Shown: positions 18,177-26,007 of the stretch, one piece after another
How the letters are laid out: every line of letters starts with the position of its first letter
Numbering within the stretch: position 1 is the stretch's first letter
Source: Marinobacter aromaticivorans
GTDB lineage: Bacteria; Pseudomonadota; Gammaproteobacteria; Pseudomonadales; Oleiphilaceae
Assembly: GCF_002806975.1 (NCBI RefSeq)
Contig: NZ_NIHD01000006.1
Span: 124,001-188,000, forward strand
DNA length: 64,000 nt
Reading direction: 5' to 3'
Position numbers and translations under genes: made by a program
Notes under the pieces: generated by a model
What the model saw: the letters and a program-made list of their open reading frames with translations, nothing else
The model's database searches: none
Told to the model about the DNA's origin: nothing

Positions 18177-19376
18177 TTGTTTGACGCTGCACTTCTGTCC
18201 GTGCCCATCATGGCTGCCGTGGTCGGCTGGTTTACCAACTGGCTCGCCATTCAGATGTCTTTTTATCCGGTGCAGTTTATTGGTGTTGGTGCCATCGGCT
18301 GGCAGGGCGTTATTCCCCGCAAATCGGAAAAAATGGCCCATATTTGTATCGACCGGACCCTTCAGCAGTTCGGCGATCTGAACGCGGTCTACCAAAAGCT
18401 GGAACCCCAGCGCATTATCGAGCAGGTGATTTCCCAGGTAACGCCAAGACTGGATGAGTATATCGATGAGGTGATGTACGACATACAGCCAGTGCTTTGG
18501 GACAATCTGCCGCTTTTTTTGCGCAGACGGATTTACCAGTGGGCGCGGGAACAGTTGCCGGCGCGGATTGAAGACCTTGTTGACGACTTTGGCGATGATC
18601 TTGATGAGCTGGTCGACCTGAAAGCTCTGCTAAGCCGGGAGCTGAAACATCATCCCGACCTGATGAACCGGATATTCAAACAGGCAGGTGCCGTCGAGCT
18701 CAGATCCGTGATTAATCGCGGAGCGGTCATTGGGGGCATTCTCGGGTGTTTTCTTGCACCTGTCTGGTCAATCTACCCGGCCCCCTGGCTCTTGCCCCTT
18801 GGCGGCTTCGTAATTGGCTTTATTACCAACTGGCTCGCCATCAACCTGATCTTTGCCCCTCTGAAACCCCGTCGTTTCCTGTTCTGGAAGATTCAGGGAC
18901 TGTTTTTGCAGCGTCAGCCGGAAATCAGCGATATCTGGGCAAAACTTGTGGCAGAAGAGCTGATCACGGTTGAGAAGGTGGCAGACGCCATGATTAATGG
19001 CAGCCGGGGCGACCGCACGCGCGCCATCATACAGAAACACCTCAGGCCTTTGCTGGATAATTCTTTGCTGATGAAGCTCAGTGCTCAGGTGGCGGTCGGT
19101 ATGAGCGGCTACACTGAGCTGAAGAAAGCCATGAACCAGCAGGCGCTGATGGCAACCCGGGATGTGTTCAGCGACCCGGCCTTCAACAGGGAGCGCGCGC
19201 CGGTTGTTGCGCAAGTTCTGTCCGGCCAGATGAAGGCACTGCAGCCGGCGGAATTTCAGGACATACTTCGCCCTGCCTTTCGTGAGGAGGAGGTTCAGCT
19301 TATGTTTGTTGGCGGCCTGTTCGGCGCGTTGGCAGGCGCTGTGCAGTTTTTTGCACTGACTTACCTGCCACTGTAA
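18177..19376 (+). CDS. DUF445 family membrane protein
   Basis: The 399-residue protein shows the DUF445 layout: a membrane segment at each end, a helical charged central region, and the repeated signature GWFTNWLAIQM (residues about 18-28) and FVIGFITNWLAINLIFAPL (about 215-235). The motif GWQGVIPRKSEKMA is also a family feature. Its last helix ends FALTYLPL. The TTG at 18177 is the most upstream sensible start, with GGGG before it; the internal ATG at 18210 is an alternative. The family is linked to cell-envelope or sporulation roles in Firmicutes (YheB-like), but function here is unknown. The following small membrane gene may be its partner. Confidence 0.85.
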   Translation: MFDAALLSVPIMAAVVGWFTNWLAIQMSFYPVQFIGVGAIGWQGVIPRKSEKMAHICIDRTLQQFGDLNAVYQKLEPQRIIEQVISQVTPRLDEYIDEVMYDIQPVLWDNLPLFLRRRIYQWAREQLPARIEDLVDDFGDDLDELVDLKALLSRELKHHPDLMNRIFKQAGAVELRSVINRGAVIGGILGCFLAPVWSIYPAPWLLPLGGFVIGFITNWLAINLIFAPLKPRRFLFWKIQGLFLQRQPEISDIWAKLVAEELITVEKVADAMINGSRGDRTRAIIQKHLRPLLDNSLLMKLSAQVAVGMSGYTELKKAMNQQALMATRDVFSDPAFNRERAPVVAQVLSGQMKALQPAEFQDILRPAFREEEVQLMFVGGLFGALAGAVQFFALTYLPL

Positions 19377-19462
19377 CCGGAAGAGGCGCGCCGGTTAGTG
19401 GATGCGAGCGCGCATCACGGTTGAACATTTTGCACGGTTAAAACTATCGATAGGAGGGCGCC

Positions 19463-19882
19463 ATGCCTACCTGGGCAATGTTTGTCACGCAGTTTCTGGT
19501 TACCACCGCCGCCGTTTTTCTGGTTCTCTGGGGCTTCTGGGCGCTTGTGATACGGCCTTACCTGGATCGCAAGGTAGCGGAGCTTATTGCTGTGTCAGAA
19601 GAGATAGAACCGCGGGTAGCGCTTGGCGTGAAAGCCGGTATCGCTGACACGATACGTGAACTGCCGGAAAGTGCGTGGGACGGCACCGTAAAAGAGTCCA
19701 CACGCCAGTTTCTCAAATTTGGTTCCGGGTTGTTCGAGCATGGCCTGAGCAGTCTGCTTGGTGATGCTGCGGATCTGGAGCGCAAAAAGTACCGGAAACA
19801 GGCGCCCGACATGCCTGCAGATGAGGGCTCGCCAGAAAACCGGAGTAAGGGACCGGGAAGCGACACACCACCAGGCCGCTAA
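19463..19882 (+). CDS. Single-pass membrane protein of unknown function
   Basis: The 139-residue protein has a good ribosome site (TAGGAGG) and one N-terminal membrane helix (FLVTTAAVFLVLWGFWALVI). An amphipathic helical cytoplasmic domain follows (SEEIEPRVALGVKAGIADTI and ESTRQFLKFGSGLFEHGLSSLLG), then a polar disordered tail rich in Glu, Pro, Gly and Ser. It lies 86 bases after the DUF445 gene in the same direction and is probably co-transcribed. I do not recognise the family. The helical domain suggests a scaffold or partner for the DUF445 protein, but this rests on position only. Confidence 0.65.
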   Translation: MPTWAMFVTQFLVTTAAVFLVLWGFWALVIRPYLDRKVAELIAVSEEIEPRVALGVKAGIADTIRELPESAWDGTVKESTRQFLKFGSGLFEHGLSSLLGDAADLERKKYRKQAPDMPADEGSPENRSKGPGSDTPPGR

Positions 19883-19926
19883 TGGCCTTCGTTGCAGGCG
19901 TCAGTTTCTGGCAGTGTGGCTGCAAT

Positions 19927-20253
19927 CTATAAACAGTTGGTTGGCCTGGGGAGACCGGCTATTCGGCAGGCGGTTTTTGCCGGCGTGCCAGGGAACAGCT
20001 GCATAAGATAAATGCTATTGCCTCTGTCTTCTCCCAGGGCCTCTTTCACCGATTTTACAAACAGGCGGTTCGACGGCGGCGATATCTCATGTTCTTTATA
20101 AAAAGAACGCAGAAAGTAAATGATTTCCCAGTGGTTTTCAGTCAGCGAAATGCCATCATCCTGTGCAATAATCTTGGCTGCGTCGGGCGTCCAGTCGTTC
20201 GGGTTCTCCAGAAAACCCTCATTATTTCTGGCAGGCATTACCAGGTTTGTCAT
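19927..20253 (-). CDS. tusE: Sulfurtransferase TusE (DsrC family)
   Basis: The 108-residue protein has the DsrC family features: NPNDWTPDAAKIIAQDDGISLTENHWEII, LRSFYKEHEISPPSNRLFVK and the flexible C-terminal arm PAKTACRIAGLPRPTNCL with the essential penultimate Cys. TusE accepts persulfide sulfur from TusD and passes it to MnmA for 2-thiolation of wobble uridine in Lys, Glu and Gln tRNAs. A second Cys ten residues earlier, as in true DsrC, is also present. That leaves room for a broader sulfur-trafficking role. It is the last gene of the tusDCBE operon. Confidence 0.93.
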   Translation of the reverse strand: MTNLVMPARNNEGFLENPNDWTPDAAKIIAQDDGISLTENHWEIIYFLRSFYKEHEISPPSNRLFVKSVKEALGEDRGNSIYLMQLFPGTPAKTACRIAGLPRPTNCL

Positions 20254-20256
20254 GGG

Positions 20257-20538
20257 TCACCAGTTGATCAGTTTTTGAGCATGGGTGGTGAGGTCAACCA
20301 TGCCGGCATAATCTACAAGGGAAGCGCCCTGAATACCTGACTCGAGGCCGCGGGCTGCAAGGTCCGGAGCCAACGCAAACACGGGAACGCCGGGATCGAT
20401 ACTGTTCACGGCAAGGGCCAGAACCGCATTTTCAGTAAGAAGCAGTGCATCGCCGGATTGGAGTACACTCATGCAGGCCAGCGAGCGTGGATGCTCCGGC
20501 GCTTTATTCAGAATGTGTAAGGTGTTGATAGGTGCCAT
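20257..20538 (-). CDS. tusB: Sulfurtransferase complex subunit TusB
   Basis: The 93-residue TusB/DsrH-type subunit has the family-like N-terminus INTLHILNKAPEH, the central GDALLLTENAVLAL and PVFALAPDLAARGLES segments, and a C-terminal HAQKLINW. I choose the ATG at 20538 because it starts just before the conserved strand and has GGAAA upstream. An earlier ATG at 20595 overlaps the tusC stop (ATGA) and would add 19 residues with no family match. It forms a heterohexamer with TusC and TusD. Confidence 0.85.
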   Translation of the reverse strand: MAPINTLHILNKAPEHPRSLACMSVLQSGDALLLTENAVLALAVNSIDPGVPVFALAPDLAARGLESGIQGASLVDYAGMVDLTTHAQKLINW

Positions 20539-20591
20539 AACAGTTTCCGGCCCGGCAGGCCTTATTGATATTGATAGGGTGTGGGTGAGAA

Positions 20592-20939
20592 TCATCCGGC
20601 AAAGGCAGTGTGGGTATATTTTGGCAGCAGTTCAGAACTGCTTGCAATTGCAACTCCGGCTATCATGTTTTCCACTGTGAGCCCATAGCGGGCGCAGGCA
20701 GCCGCGTCGGCGTAGATTGCCTCAACTCCAAAAACCGGCGCTGCCGAAAGGTTCTTTTCCAGCGATTTCTGTTCAACCCCCCCAGGTTGCTGGGACATCC
20801 GCAGCCAGTTCACCCCCGAGCCTGTAAACAACAGGGTTACGCTCTGGTCAAATGCAGCCAGTGAAAAGGCCATATCGAGAGCTTCGCGACCGGCCCAGGT
20901 TCCGTATGGGGGCTGGTCAATAACCATCAATGTACTCAC
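20592..20939 (-). CDS. tusC: Sulfurtransferase complex subunit TusC
   Basis: The 115-residue TusC/DsrF-type subunit shows the DsrE-fold start MSTLMVIDQPPYGTWAGREALDMAFSLAAFD, then VTLLFTGSGV and EAIYADAAACARYGLT. It is the structural partner of TusB and TusD in the persulfide relay and does not carry the main catalytic Cys. Two bases separate it from tusD. Confidence 0.92.
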   Translation of the reverse strand: MSTLMVIDQPPYGTWAGREALDMAFSLAAFDQSVTLLFTGSGVNWLRMSQQPGGVEQKSLEKNLSAAPVFGVEAIYADAAACARYGLTVENMIAGVAIASSSELLPKYTHTAFAG

Positions 20940-20941
20940 GT

Positions 20942-21358
20942 TCAGGCTCCTGCATGAAAGTAGATAACCCTGGATGATGCCATAGTGGCTTCAACCCATT
21001 CACCAAGCCCCGCGATCATGAAGGGCTCCAGGAGGTTGCAGGCGGGAAGCTCATAGCGCTTCTGTTCCGCGTCATTTACCAGCCCCCGGCGCAATGCAGA
21101 CGCAATGCAGGCGACACCGGGAACCGCATTATCCTTCAGGAAGGCCGCCCATTGTGCCGGCCAATGGGGTTCGTCCGAAGGAGGTGCACAGAGTGCGGAG
21201 GCGAGATGAACCCCATCACCATAAAGGAATACCCGGTCCAGTGTATGACCTTTTGCCAGTGCCGCCCGCGCAAACGACAAAGCCGTTTGTGGAGCCTGGG
21301 AGGAATAGGGTGCCCCGGTGATCACCAGTGTGAAATTGTGCAAAGAATCAGCGGCCAT
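20942..21358 (-). CDS. tusD: Sulfurtransferase complex subunit TusD
   Basis: The 138-residue catalytic subunit of TusBCD receives sulfur from TusA. The DsrE-type start FTLVITGAPYSSQAPQTALSFARAALAKGH and the persulfide-carrying Cys in VACIASALRRGL are present. Other conserved parts are VFLYGDGVHLA and LGEWVEATMASSRVIYF. It is the first gene of the tusDCBE operon. No promoter stands out in the 100 bases ahead of it, which include the terminator of the upstream YccA-like gene. Confidence 0.93.
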   Translation of the reverse strand: MAADSLHNFTLVITGAPYSSQAPQTALSFARAALAKGHTLDRVFLYGDGVHLASALCAPPSDEPHWPAQWAAFLKDNAVPGVACIASALRRGLVNDAEQKRYELPACNLLEPFMIAGLGEWVEATMASSRVIYFHAGA

Positions 21359-21395
21359 GGTTGGAGATCTTTTCCAAAGGTGGTTAGTTTACCAC

Positions 21396-21424
21396 AGCAA
21401 AAACCCCGGCAAAGGCCGGGGTTT
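21396..21424 (-). terminator. Rho-independent terminator after the YccA-like gene
   Basis: On the minus strand, AAACCCCGGC pairs with GCCGGGGTTT across a 4-base loop, followed by TTTTTGC. It separates the Bax-inhibitor-like gene from tusDCBE. Confidence 0.9.
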
Positions 21425-21461
21425 CAGACTGCTCACGGTCAGGCGCTTGCTGCGCCGCGGT

Positions 21462-22181
21462 TTAATCCTGGCCGGAGAAGGCACCAATCAGGTGCAGCAG
21501 GCTCACGAACAGGTTGTAGATGTTCAGGTACAGGCCAGTGGTTGCCATGATGTAGTTGGTTTCACCACCGTTCACGATACGGCTTGTGTCATACAGAATG
21601 AAACCGGACATCAGGAACACGATGGCCGCGCTGATCGCCAGACTGAATGCTGTGACCTCGACACCGAACATGGACGCCACAATGGAGCCCAGAGCGGCAA
21701 CCAGAACAACAACCAGGCCCGCTACCAGCATGCCCCGCATGAAGCTGAAGTCCTTTTTGGTGGTCAGAACATAGCCGGACAGGGCAAAGAACACGAGTGC
21801 AGTTCCGCCAAGGGCCTGCATGATGATCTGCCCGCCATTGGCCATCTGCAGGTAGTAGAGCAGAATGGGGCCGAGGGACATACCGAGCAGGCCGGTGAAC
21901 GCAAATACCACTGCAATACCGGCTGAGCTGTTAGCTGTACGTGGCAGCACCAGCCAGATCAGCGCCAAGGCGCCGAGGCTGCATACAAGGCTGGCACCCT
22001 GGCTCAGACCAATGGACATGGATACGCCTGCCATTATCGCACTGAACATCAACGTCATTGCGAGCAGGGTGTAAGTGTTGCGCAAAACCTTGGTGGCTGC
22101 CCCACTTATGGGTGCGGTAGCCGAGCCACGGGCAATCATGCCGTTGCGGTTCTGCTGAACATTGTACTGTCTGTTTTGCAT
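21462..22181 (-). CDS. Bax inhibitor-1/YccA family membrane protein
   Basis: The 239-residue integral membrane protein has seven hydrophobic segments and the family signatures LRNTYTLLAMTLMFSAIMAG, GPILLYYL, FMRGMLVAG and the C-terminal FILYDTSRIVNGGETNYIMATTGLYLNIYNLFVSLLHL. The two conserved Asp/Glu positions of the BI-1 proton/calcium leak site can be seen in the last helices. In E. coli YccA is a substrate and modulator of FtsH. In Pseudomonas the same gene lies between tRNA-Ser and the tus genes, as here. Confidence 0.92.
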   Translation of the reverse strand: MQNRQYNVQQNRNGMIARGSATAPISGAATKVLRNTYTLLAMTLMFSAIMAGVSMSIGLSQGASLVCSLGALALIWLVLPRTANSSAGIAVVFAFTGLLGMSLGPILLYYLQMANGGQIIMQALGGTALVFFALSGYVLTTKKDFSFMRGMLVAGLVVVLVAALGSIVASMFGVEVTAFSLAISAAIVFLMSGFILYDTSRIVNGGETNYIMATTGLYLNIYNLFVSLLHLIGAFSGQD

Positions 22182-22375
22182 TCTGATCTCCGGTTTATCC
22201 AGCTTGTTTGGTTGTTGGCGTCAGGCACAGAGCCTGATGAGCGCCAATCACCTGGAATTACACTCCATAATAATGTCGAAATCTGAACTTTCAATCATTT
22301 ACGACATGAAACTGCTTCCCGGATTCCATTACATGCAGTTAATATTGAAATATGCCTGGAGTTTTATGCAGGGCG

Positions 22376-22403
22376 TTGACAGCACAGGCAATTCCGGTAT
22401 CAT
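22376..22403 (+). promoter_or_regulatory. Promoter for tRNA-Ser
   Basis: A perfect TTGACA is followed after 16 bases by TATCAT. The predicted transcript would start about 60 bases before the tRNA. A second TATAAT at 22453-22458 has no good -35 element. Confidence 0.65.
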
Positions 22404-22471
22404 GCACATCGCTGTCGCTAGGCAGCGGTGAAATCAGTAACGGGTTCAGTATTATAATCCGGAACTGAAAC

Positions 22472-22562
22472 GGTGGGCTGGCTGAGTGGCTTAAAGCAGC
22501 GGTCTTGAAAACCGCCGACGGTTTGTAGCCGTCCCGGGGTTCGAATCCCTGGCCCACCGCCA
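22472..22562 (+). tRNA. tRNA-Ser (anticodon UGA)
   Basis: The 7-bp acceptor stem GGTGGGC/GCCCACC, the discriminator G and an encoded CCA are all present. The anticodon loop CTTGAAA gives UGA. A long variable arm (GACGGTTTGTAGCCGTC) and the T-loop GGTTCGAATCC mark it as a class II serine tRNA. No integrated element is attached to its 3' end. Confidence 0.97.
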
Positions 22563-22758
22563 TTTTTCTCGCCAAATCAGTAGATTACGCCTTTCTCTTG
22601 ATAATACCTCGCCAACGAAGCTGCCGCTGATTGTTCATTGCGGGCTTTCGAGCCAGACTTTCTTTCAGGTGTCAGGGTTTAAAACCGGCCAGATCTACCC
22701 AATCATTGTGTAATAACGTGAGATTGTGCATTTGCGCACTGTGAATCTGGAGGCAATC

Positions 22759-22974
22759 ATGTCAGATGGTAAGGGCAATACGGCTGATACCCACGCCGTT
22801 GAGCGCCGTGACCGAAAATTCGCTGTTTCCACCAATCGCGGCAAGGCAAGCCACAAGGTGCGCTATGTCGAAGCGGGTGGAGCGGGCGTGGACATCGATG
22901 AGTGCACCTTTTGCGAGGCTATGCCCGATCTTTCTGATAACAAATCGGACAAGAACGCCAAAGAAAACGATTAG
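22759..22974 (+). CDS. Small hydrophilic hypothetical protein
   Basis: The 71-residue, highly charged protein has a clear ribosome site (CTGGAGG) before its ATG. It holds two Cys in ECTFCEAMPD, which could form a single Cys-x2-Cys metal or redox site, and a Lys/Asp-rich tail. There is no signal peptide or membrane segment. It is convergent with hemH, 16 bases away. I do not recognise the family. Confidence 0.55.
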   Translation: MSDGKGNTADTHAVERRDRKFAVSTNRGKASHKVRYVEAGGAGVDIDECTFCEAMPDLSDNKSDKNAKEND

Positions 22975-22990
22975 ATGATTGAAAATGATG

Positions 22991-24100
22991 TTAAAGGTTA
23001 CGACCGGGGTAGACCGCGCTTTTTTGTTCGTCAGCCAGTTTCTGACGGTCGGCCAGAGTTTCAGGCCGGTTGTCTGGTAACCGCCAGCCCTTCAGGTTTT
23101 CGTCTATCAATTGCACCAGAGCTTCTATGTGCCCGGGCGTTGCGTTCAGGGCCGTGATGTAGCTGAAACCTTCACCGCCGGCTTCCATAAAATACTCACG
23201 ATTTTCTTCATCAATCTCTTCCACGGTTTCCAGGCAGTCAGAGGAAAAACCCGGGCAGAAGACATCAACGCTCTTCACGCCTTTGCCTGGCAGTGCTTGG
23301 AGTGTTTCATCGGTATAGGGTTTGAGCCATTCTTCCTTGCCGAAGCGGGATTGGAAGGTAGTGATGTAGTCATCCTTTGCAAGCCCGAGGCGCTCCGCCA
23401 GGAGCCGTGAAGTCTTGTGGCATTCGCAGTGATACGGATCCCCCTTGGTCAGGTACTTCAGAGGCACACCGTGGTACGACAGAACGAGCTTTTGATTGCG
23501 GCCATGGTCAGCCCAGTGGTTCTCTATGTGCCTGGCCATTGCTTCGATGTAGGGCGGGTAGTCGGGGTAATGGGAAATAAAACGCAGGTCGGGCAGCCAG
23601 CGGCGCTTTGAGAAGTCCCTGGCAACTGCATCGAAGGTCGATGCCGACGTTGAAGCTGAATACTGCGGATAGAGCGGTAATACTACCAGTTTTCTTACGC
23701 CCTGGTGCTGCATTTCGTCAAGCACCCGTGATATGGACGGATTGCCGTAACGCATGGCAAAACCCACCACCACATCTTGCCCGTATTTCTTTTTAAGGGC
23801 CTCCTGTATACCTTCAGCCTGCTTTGCGGTGTGGATCAGCAAGGGTGAGCCTTCCGGTTGCCAGATGCCTGCATAGGCTGCTGCGCTGCGCTTGGGGCGG
23901 ATGCGCAGAATAATGCCATGCAATATCAGCCACCACAGGGGGCGGGGCAGTTCAACGACTCTCGGGTCGGAGAGAAATTCCGCAAGGTAACGTCGCAAAG
24001 CGGAAGGAGTTGGAGCGTCTGGCGTACCCAGGTTGGTGACTAACACACCAATGCGTTCCGGCTGATTGTGCCGGAAGTTCTCTGAACCTTTGTATTGCAT
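22991..24100 (-). CDS. hemH: Ferrochelatase
   Basis: The 369-residue enzyme inserts ferrous iron into protoporphyrin IX as the last step of heme synthesis. Visible family features are GVLVTNLGTPDAP, LPLYPQYSAST, the catalytic His in LVLSYHGVPLKYL and the Glu in FCPGFSSDCLETVEEID. The segment PYHCECHKTSRLLAERLGL is also typical. I start at the ATG at 24100, since the 50 codons upstream do not look like the family and that ATG gives the usual N-terminus. Only a weak ribosome site is seen. It sits about 40 bases after the DUF442 gene on the same strand. Confidence 0.93.
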   Translation of the reverse strand: MQYKGSENFRHNQPERIGVLVTNLGTPDAPTPSALRRYLAEFLSDPRVVELPRPLWWLILHGIILRIRPKRSAAAYAGIWQPEGSPLLIHTAKQAEGIQEALKKKYGQDVVVGFAMRYGNPSISRVLDEMQHQGVRKLVVLPLYPQYSASTSASTFDAVARDFSKRRWLPDLRFISHYPDYPPYIEAMARHIENHWADHGRNQKLVLSYHGVPLKYLTKGDPYHCECHKTSRLLAERLGLAKDDYITTFQSRFGKEEWLKPYTDETLQALPGKGVKSVDVFCPGFSSDCLETVEEIDEENREYFMEAGGEGFSYITALNATPGHIEALVQLIDENLKGWRLPDNRPETLADRQKLADEQKSAVYPGRNL

Positions 24101-24140
24101 GTGAGGGTGGATCCTGCGAGTTGGTCGTTCGAAACCGAGC

Positions 24141-24569
24141 TTACCGGTTGCGGGATTGCTGTTCCATTCTCGGGGCGAGGCCACTGATGTCGTATCCGGC
24201 ATTGCGGGCTTTACTGAATACTTCCCGGGCCGGTGTGGTGCGGGCCGCATTTAATGCCCAGAGTACGGTGCAACGGGTACCGCTTCGGCAAAAGGCCAAT
24301 ACGGGTTTTTCGGAATCCCGGATCATTTCCCCGAAACGGTCCACGTCTTCGTCAGTCACATTTCCCGATTGCACGGGCATGTAAATCCAGGTCAGTCCGT
24401 TTTCCAGAGCCGCAGCCTCAATGTCGGCCATCGCCGGCTGACCGAACTCTTCCTTATCCGGGCGGTTGGCAACCAGAGTCCTGAACCCCAGTCGCGCCGC
24501 TTCCGCTACATCTTCGTAAGTAATCTGGGGTGCGACGGAAATGGTGTCATCGATTTTTCGGATATCCAT
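24141..24569 (-). CDS. DUF442 (beta-lactamase-hydrolase-like) phosphatase/sulfurtransferase family protein
   Basis: The 142-residue protein matches the stand-alone DUF442 fold: ISVAPQITYEDVAEAARLGFRTLVANRPD at the start, and the active-site loop VLAFCRSGTRCTVLWAL, with the Cys-x5-Arg pattern of tyrosine-phosphatase-like enzymes and rhodaneses. Stand-alone members are usually called TIGR01244 sulfur transferase or beta-lactamase hydrolase-like proteins, and their substrate is not settled. It lies just upstream of hemH on the same strand, and may be co-transcribed with it. Confidence 0.82.
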   Translation of the reverse strand: MDIRKIDDTISVAPQITYEDVAEAARLGFRTLVANRPDKEEFGQPAMADIEAAALENGLTWIYMPVQSGNVTDEDVDRFGEMIRDSEKPVLAFCRSGTRCTVLWALNAARTTPAREVFSKARNAGYDISGLAPRMEQQSRNR

Positions 24570-24938
24570 CGGGTTTTGTCTCCGGGGGTCGGTAAAAACA
24601 ACGCCATCATCTCATAGAAGCGTATCGGCGCGAGGGATACTATCAAAAGAAGGGAGCAAAAAAAGCCCGGCGAGAATGCCGGGCAGAGGCGTGCGAGTAG
24701 TATCCATGAAAGACTTCCAGACAAACCGGCGTCAGCAGGGACTCCGGTATAGGGAAGTATTGATCATATTCTGAACACTTCAAGCCGGCGTTGGCTCTGT
24801 TTCAAAACATTTTTTCATATAGAAAGCGCCTTTATACCGGCGCCTTTCACTGCAAGGCTTTCAGGCCGACTGAAATTGGCCGTCAGGTGTAATATAATAA
24901 CCTGTTGAGAGCACTTATCCCTTCCCAGAGGTTGTTAC
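24570..24938. other. 369-base intergenic region with an orphan terminator
   Basis: No normal-length gene is supported between the DUF442 gene (-) and the phasin (+). TATAAT at 24893-24898 is a likely -10 element for the phasin. A GCGCCTTT direct repeat with inverted symmetry lies at 24826-24848. On the minus strand a strong terminator (24658-24684) has no annotated gene upstream of it, so a small RNA or miniprotein transcript may originate here. Confidence 0.5.
24658..24684 (-). terminator. Orphan Rho-independent terminator (minus strand)
   Basis: On the minus strand, GCCCGGC and GCCGGGC form a 7-bp GC stem with a 6-base loop, followed by seven T. It is complete in form, but it lies between two genes that do not use it: the DUF442 gene starts downstream of it and the phasin runs the other way. 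Confidence 0.8.
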
Positions 24939-25355
24939 ATGTCTGATCAGAACGAAAAGAGGCCCGAAAACGATCCGCAACTGGCAGCCAAAATAAAGGA
25001 TTCTGCCCGTCAGATCTGGCTTGCCGGTCTTGGAGCCTACACCAAGGCGGAAGAGGACACCGGTCGTTTTTTCGAACGCCTGGTCCAGGAAGGTGAGCAG
25101 CTTGAGAACAAAACCCGTGGTGTAGTAGAGAAGCAGATCCGTTCAGTAGAAGATCGGGTCGAGGGCGTGCGTGAGCGGGCGACGGGTACCTGGGACAGGC
25201 TTGAGCACCTGTTCGACGAGCGGGTGTCGGGTGCTTTGCGTCGTCTTGGAATTCACCGCAGGGAAGATTTCGAAGCGTTGGAGCGTAGAATTGAAGCGCT
25301 GGAGGCGGAATTGTCAGTGCTCAGGGAGAACAACCGCAGCGACGAAGAGGAATAA
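24939..25355 (+). CDS. Phasin (PhaF/PhaI-type polyhydroxyalkanoate granule protein)
   Basis: The 138-residue amphipathic helical protein has the phasin core KIKDSARQIWLAGLGAYTKAEEDTGRFFERLVQEGE near residues 20-55, followed by a predicted coiled coil from about 55 to 130 with heptads in EALERRIEALEAELSVL. Phasins coat storage-polymer granules and help split them between daughter cells. It lacks the Lys/Ala-rich histone-like tail of PhaF, so it is nearer PhaI. The converging PhaD-like regulator, 4 bases away, supports a polyhydroxyalkanoate role. No synthase gene is in the window. Confidence 0.85.
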   Translation: MSDQNEKRPENDPQLAAKIKDSARQIWLAGLGAYTKAEEDTGRFFERLVQEGEQLENKTRGVVEKQIRSVEDRVEGVRERATGTWDRLEHLFDERVSGALRRLGIHRREDFEALERRIEALEAELSVLRENNRSDEEE

Positions 25356-25359
25356 CGGC

Positions 25360-25989
25360 TCAGAGGTAATCGCGGCTGATCAGTTTTGCCTGCTCACGCA
25401 CATCTGGCACGAAATAGGGCACCATAAGGTGCATCATCTGGTAAACACCGCGGCCGGGGTCGACGGATTCCCGGTCATCAAGGTGCGAAAGCGTATCGAA
25501 CGAGCTCCAGTAACAGGCGGTCAGGGTCAGCTGCTCGCACAGGGAATCCAGCTCTTCCGGTTCAATAGCCATCATCTCCTGTCGCCGCAGACTCTCGCAG
25601 ATATTCCGGAAAGCCGCTGTTTTCTTTTTCAGAAGCCGGTTGAAGCGAACCTGTAATCGTTCATAGCGTGACAGCACGTTAACCAGATCCTGATAAAGAA
25701 ATCGGTAACGCGCAACAGCTTCAAATAACAGGTGCAAAAAGAAGCTTTGCTGATCCAGGCTGATATCCACGTCTTCCGGAACTGCAAGCAGATCCAGCAT
25801 TTCTGCCTCAAAGGCTGCAAACAGCTCCTCCACAATGTCACTCTTGCTTTTGAAGTGGTAATACAGGTTGCCCGGGCTTATATCCAGCTCGTCCGAAATG
25901 AGCAAGGTGGTCACATTAGGTTCGCCCAGGCTATTGAACAGGGACAGGCTGGCAATGAGGATGCGATCGCGGGTTTTAATTTTTGTCAT
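25360..25989 (-). CDS. phaD: PhaD-like TetR family regulator
   Basis: The 209-residue regulator has a TetR N-terminal HTH (about residues 5-50), seen as TRDRILIASLSLFNSLGEPNVTTLLISDELDISPGNLYYHFKSK. The C-terminal helical ligand domain contains FFLHLLFEAVARYRFLYQDL and the Pseudomonas PhaD-like ending YQMMHLMVPYF. In Pseudomonas, PhaD controls the pha genes in response to a fatty-acid oxidation intermediate. Here it faces a phasin, consistent with that role. The gene is preceded by xthA with 18 bases between them. Confidence 0.8.
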   Translation of the reverse strand: MTKIKTRDRILIASLSLFNSLGEPNVTTLLISDELDISPGNLYYHFKSKSDIVEELFAAFEAEMLDLLAVPEDVDISLDQQSFFLHLLFEAVARYRFLYQDLVNVLSRYERLQVRFNRLLKKKTAAFRNICESLRRQEMMAIEPEELDSLCEQLTLTACYWSSFDTLSHLDDRESVDPGRGVYQMMHLMVPYFVPDVREQAKLISRDYL

Positions 25990-26007
25990 ATCGCGGGCCG
26001 CCGGTTC

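Noticed and set aside
22472..22562. tRNA-Ser as an attachment site for an integrated element
   Set aside because: No integrase, no direct repeat of the tRNA 3' end and no foreign gene content are seen on either side.
24612..24767. Selenocysteine-type readthrough of a TGA in the minus-strand frame MINTSLYRSPC
   Set aside because: The frame stays open after TGA, but no SECIS-like hairpin is apparent next to it, the start has no ribosome site, and the extension would code through a transcription terminator.
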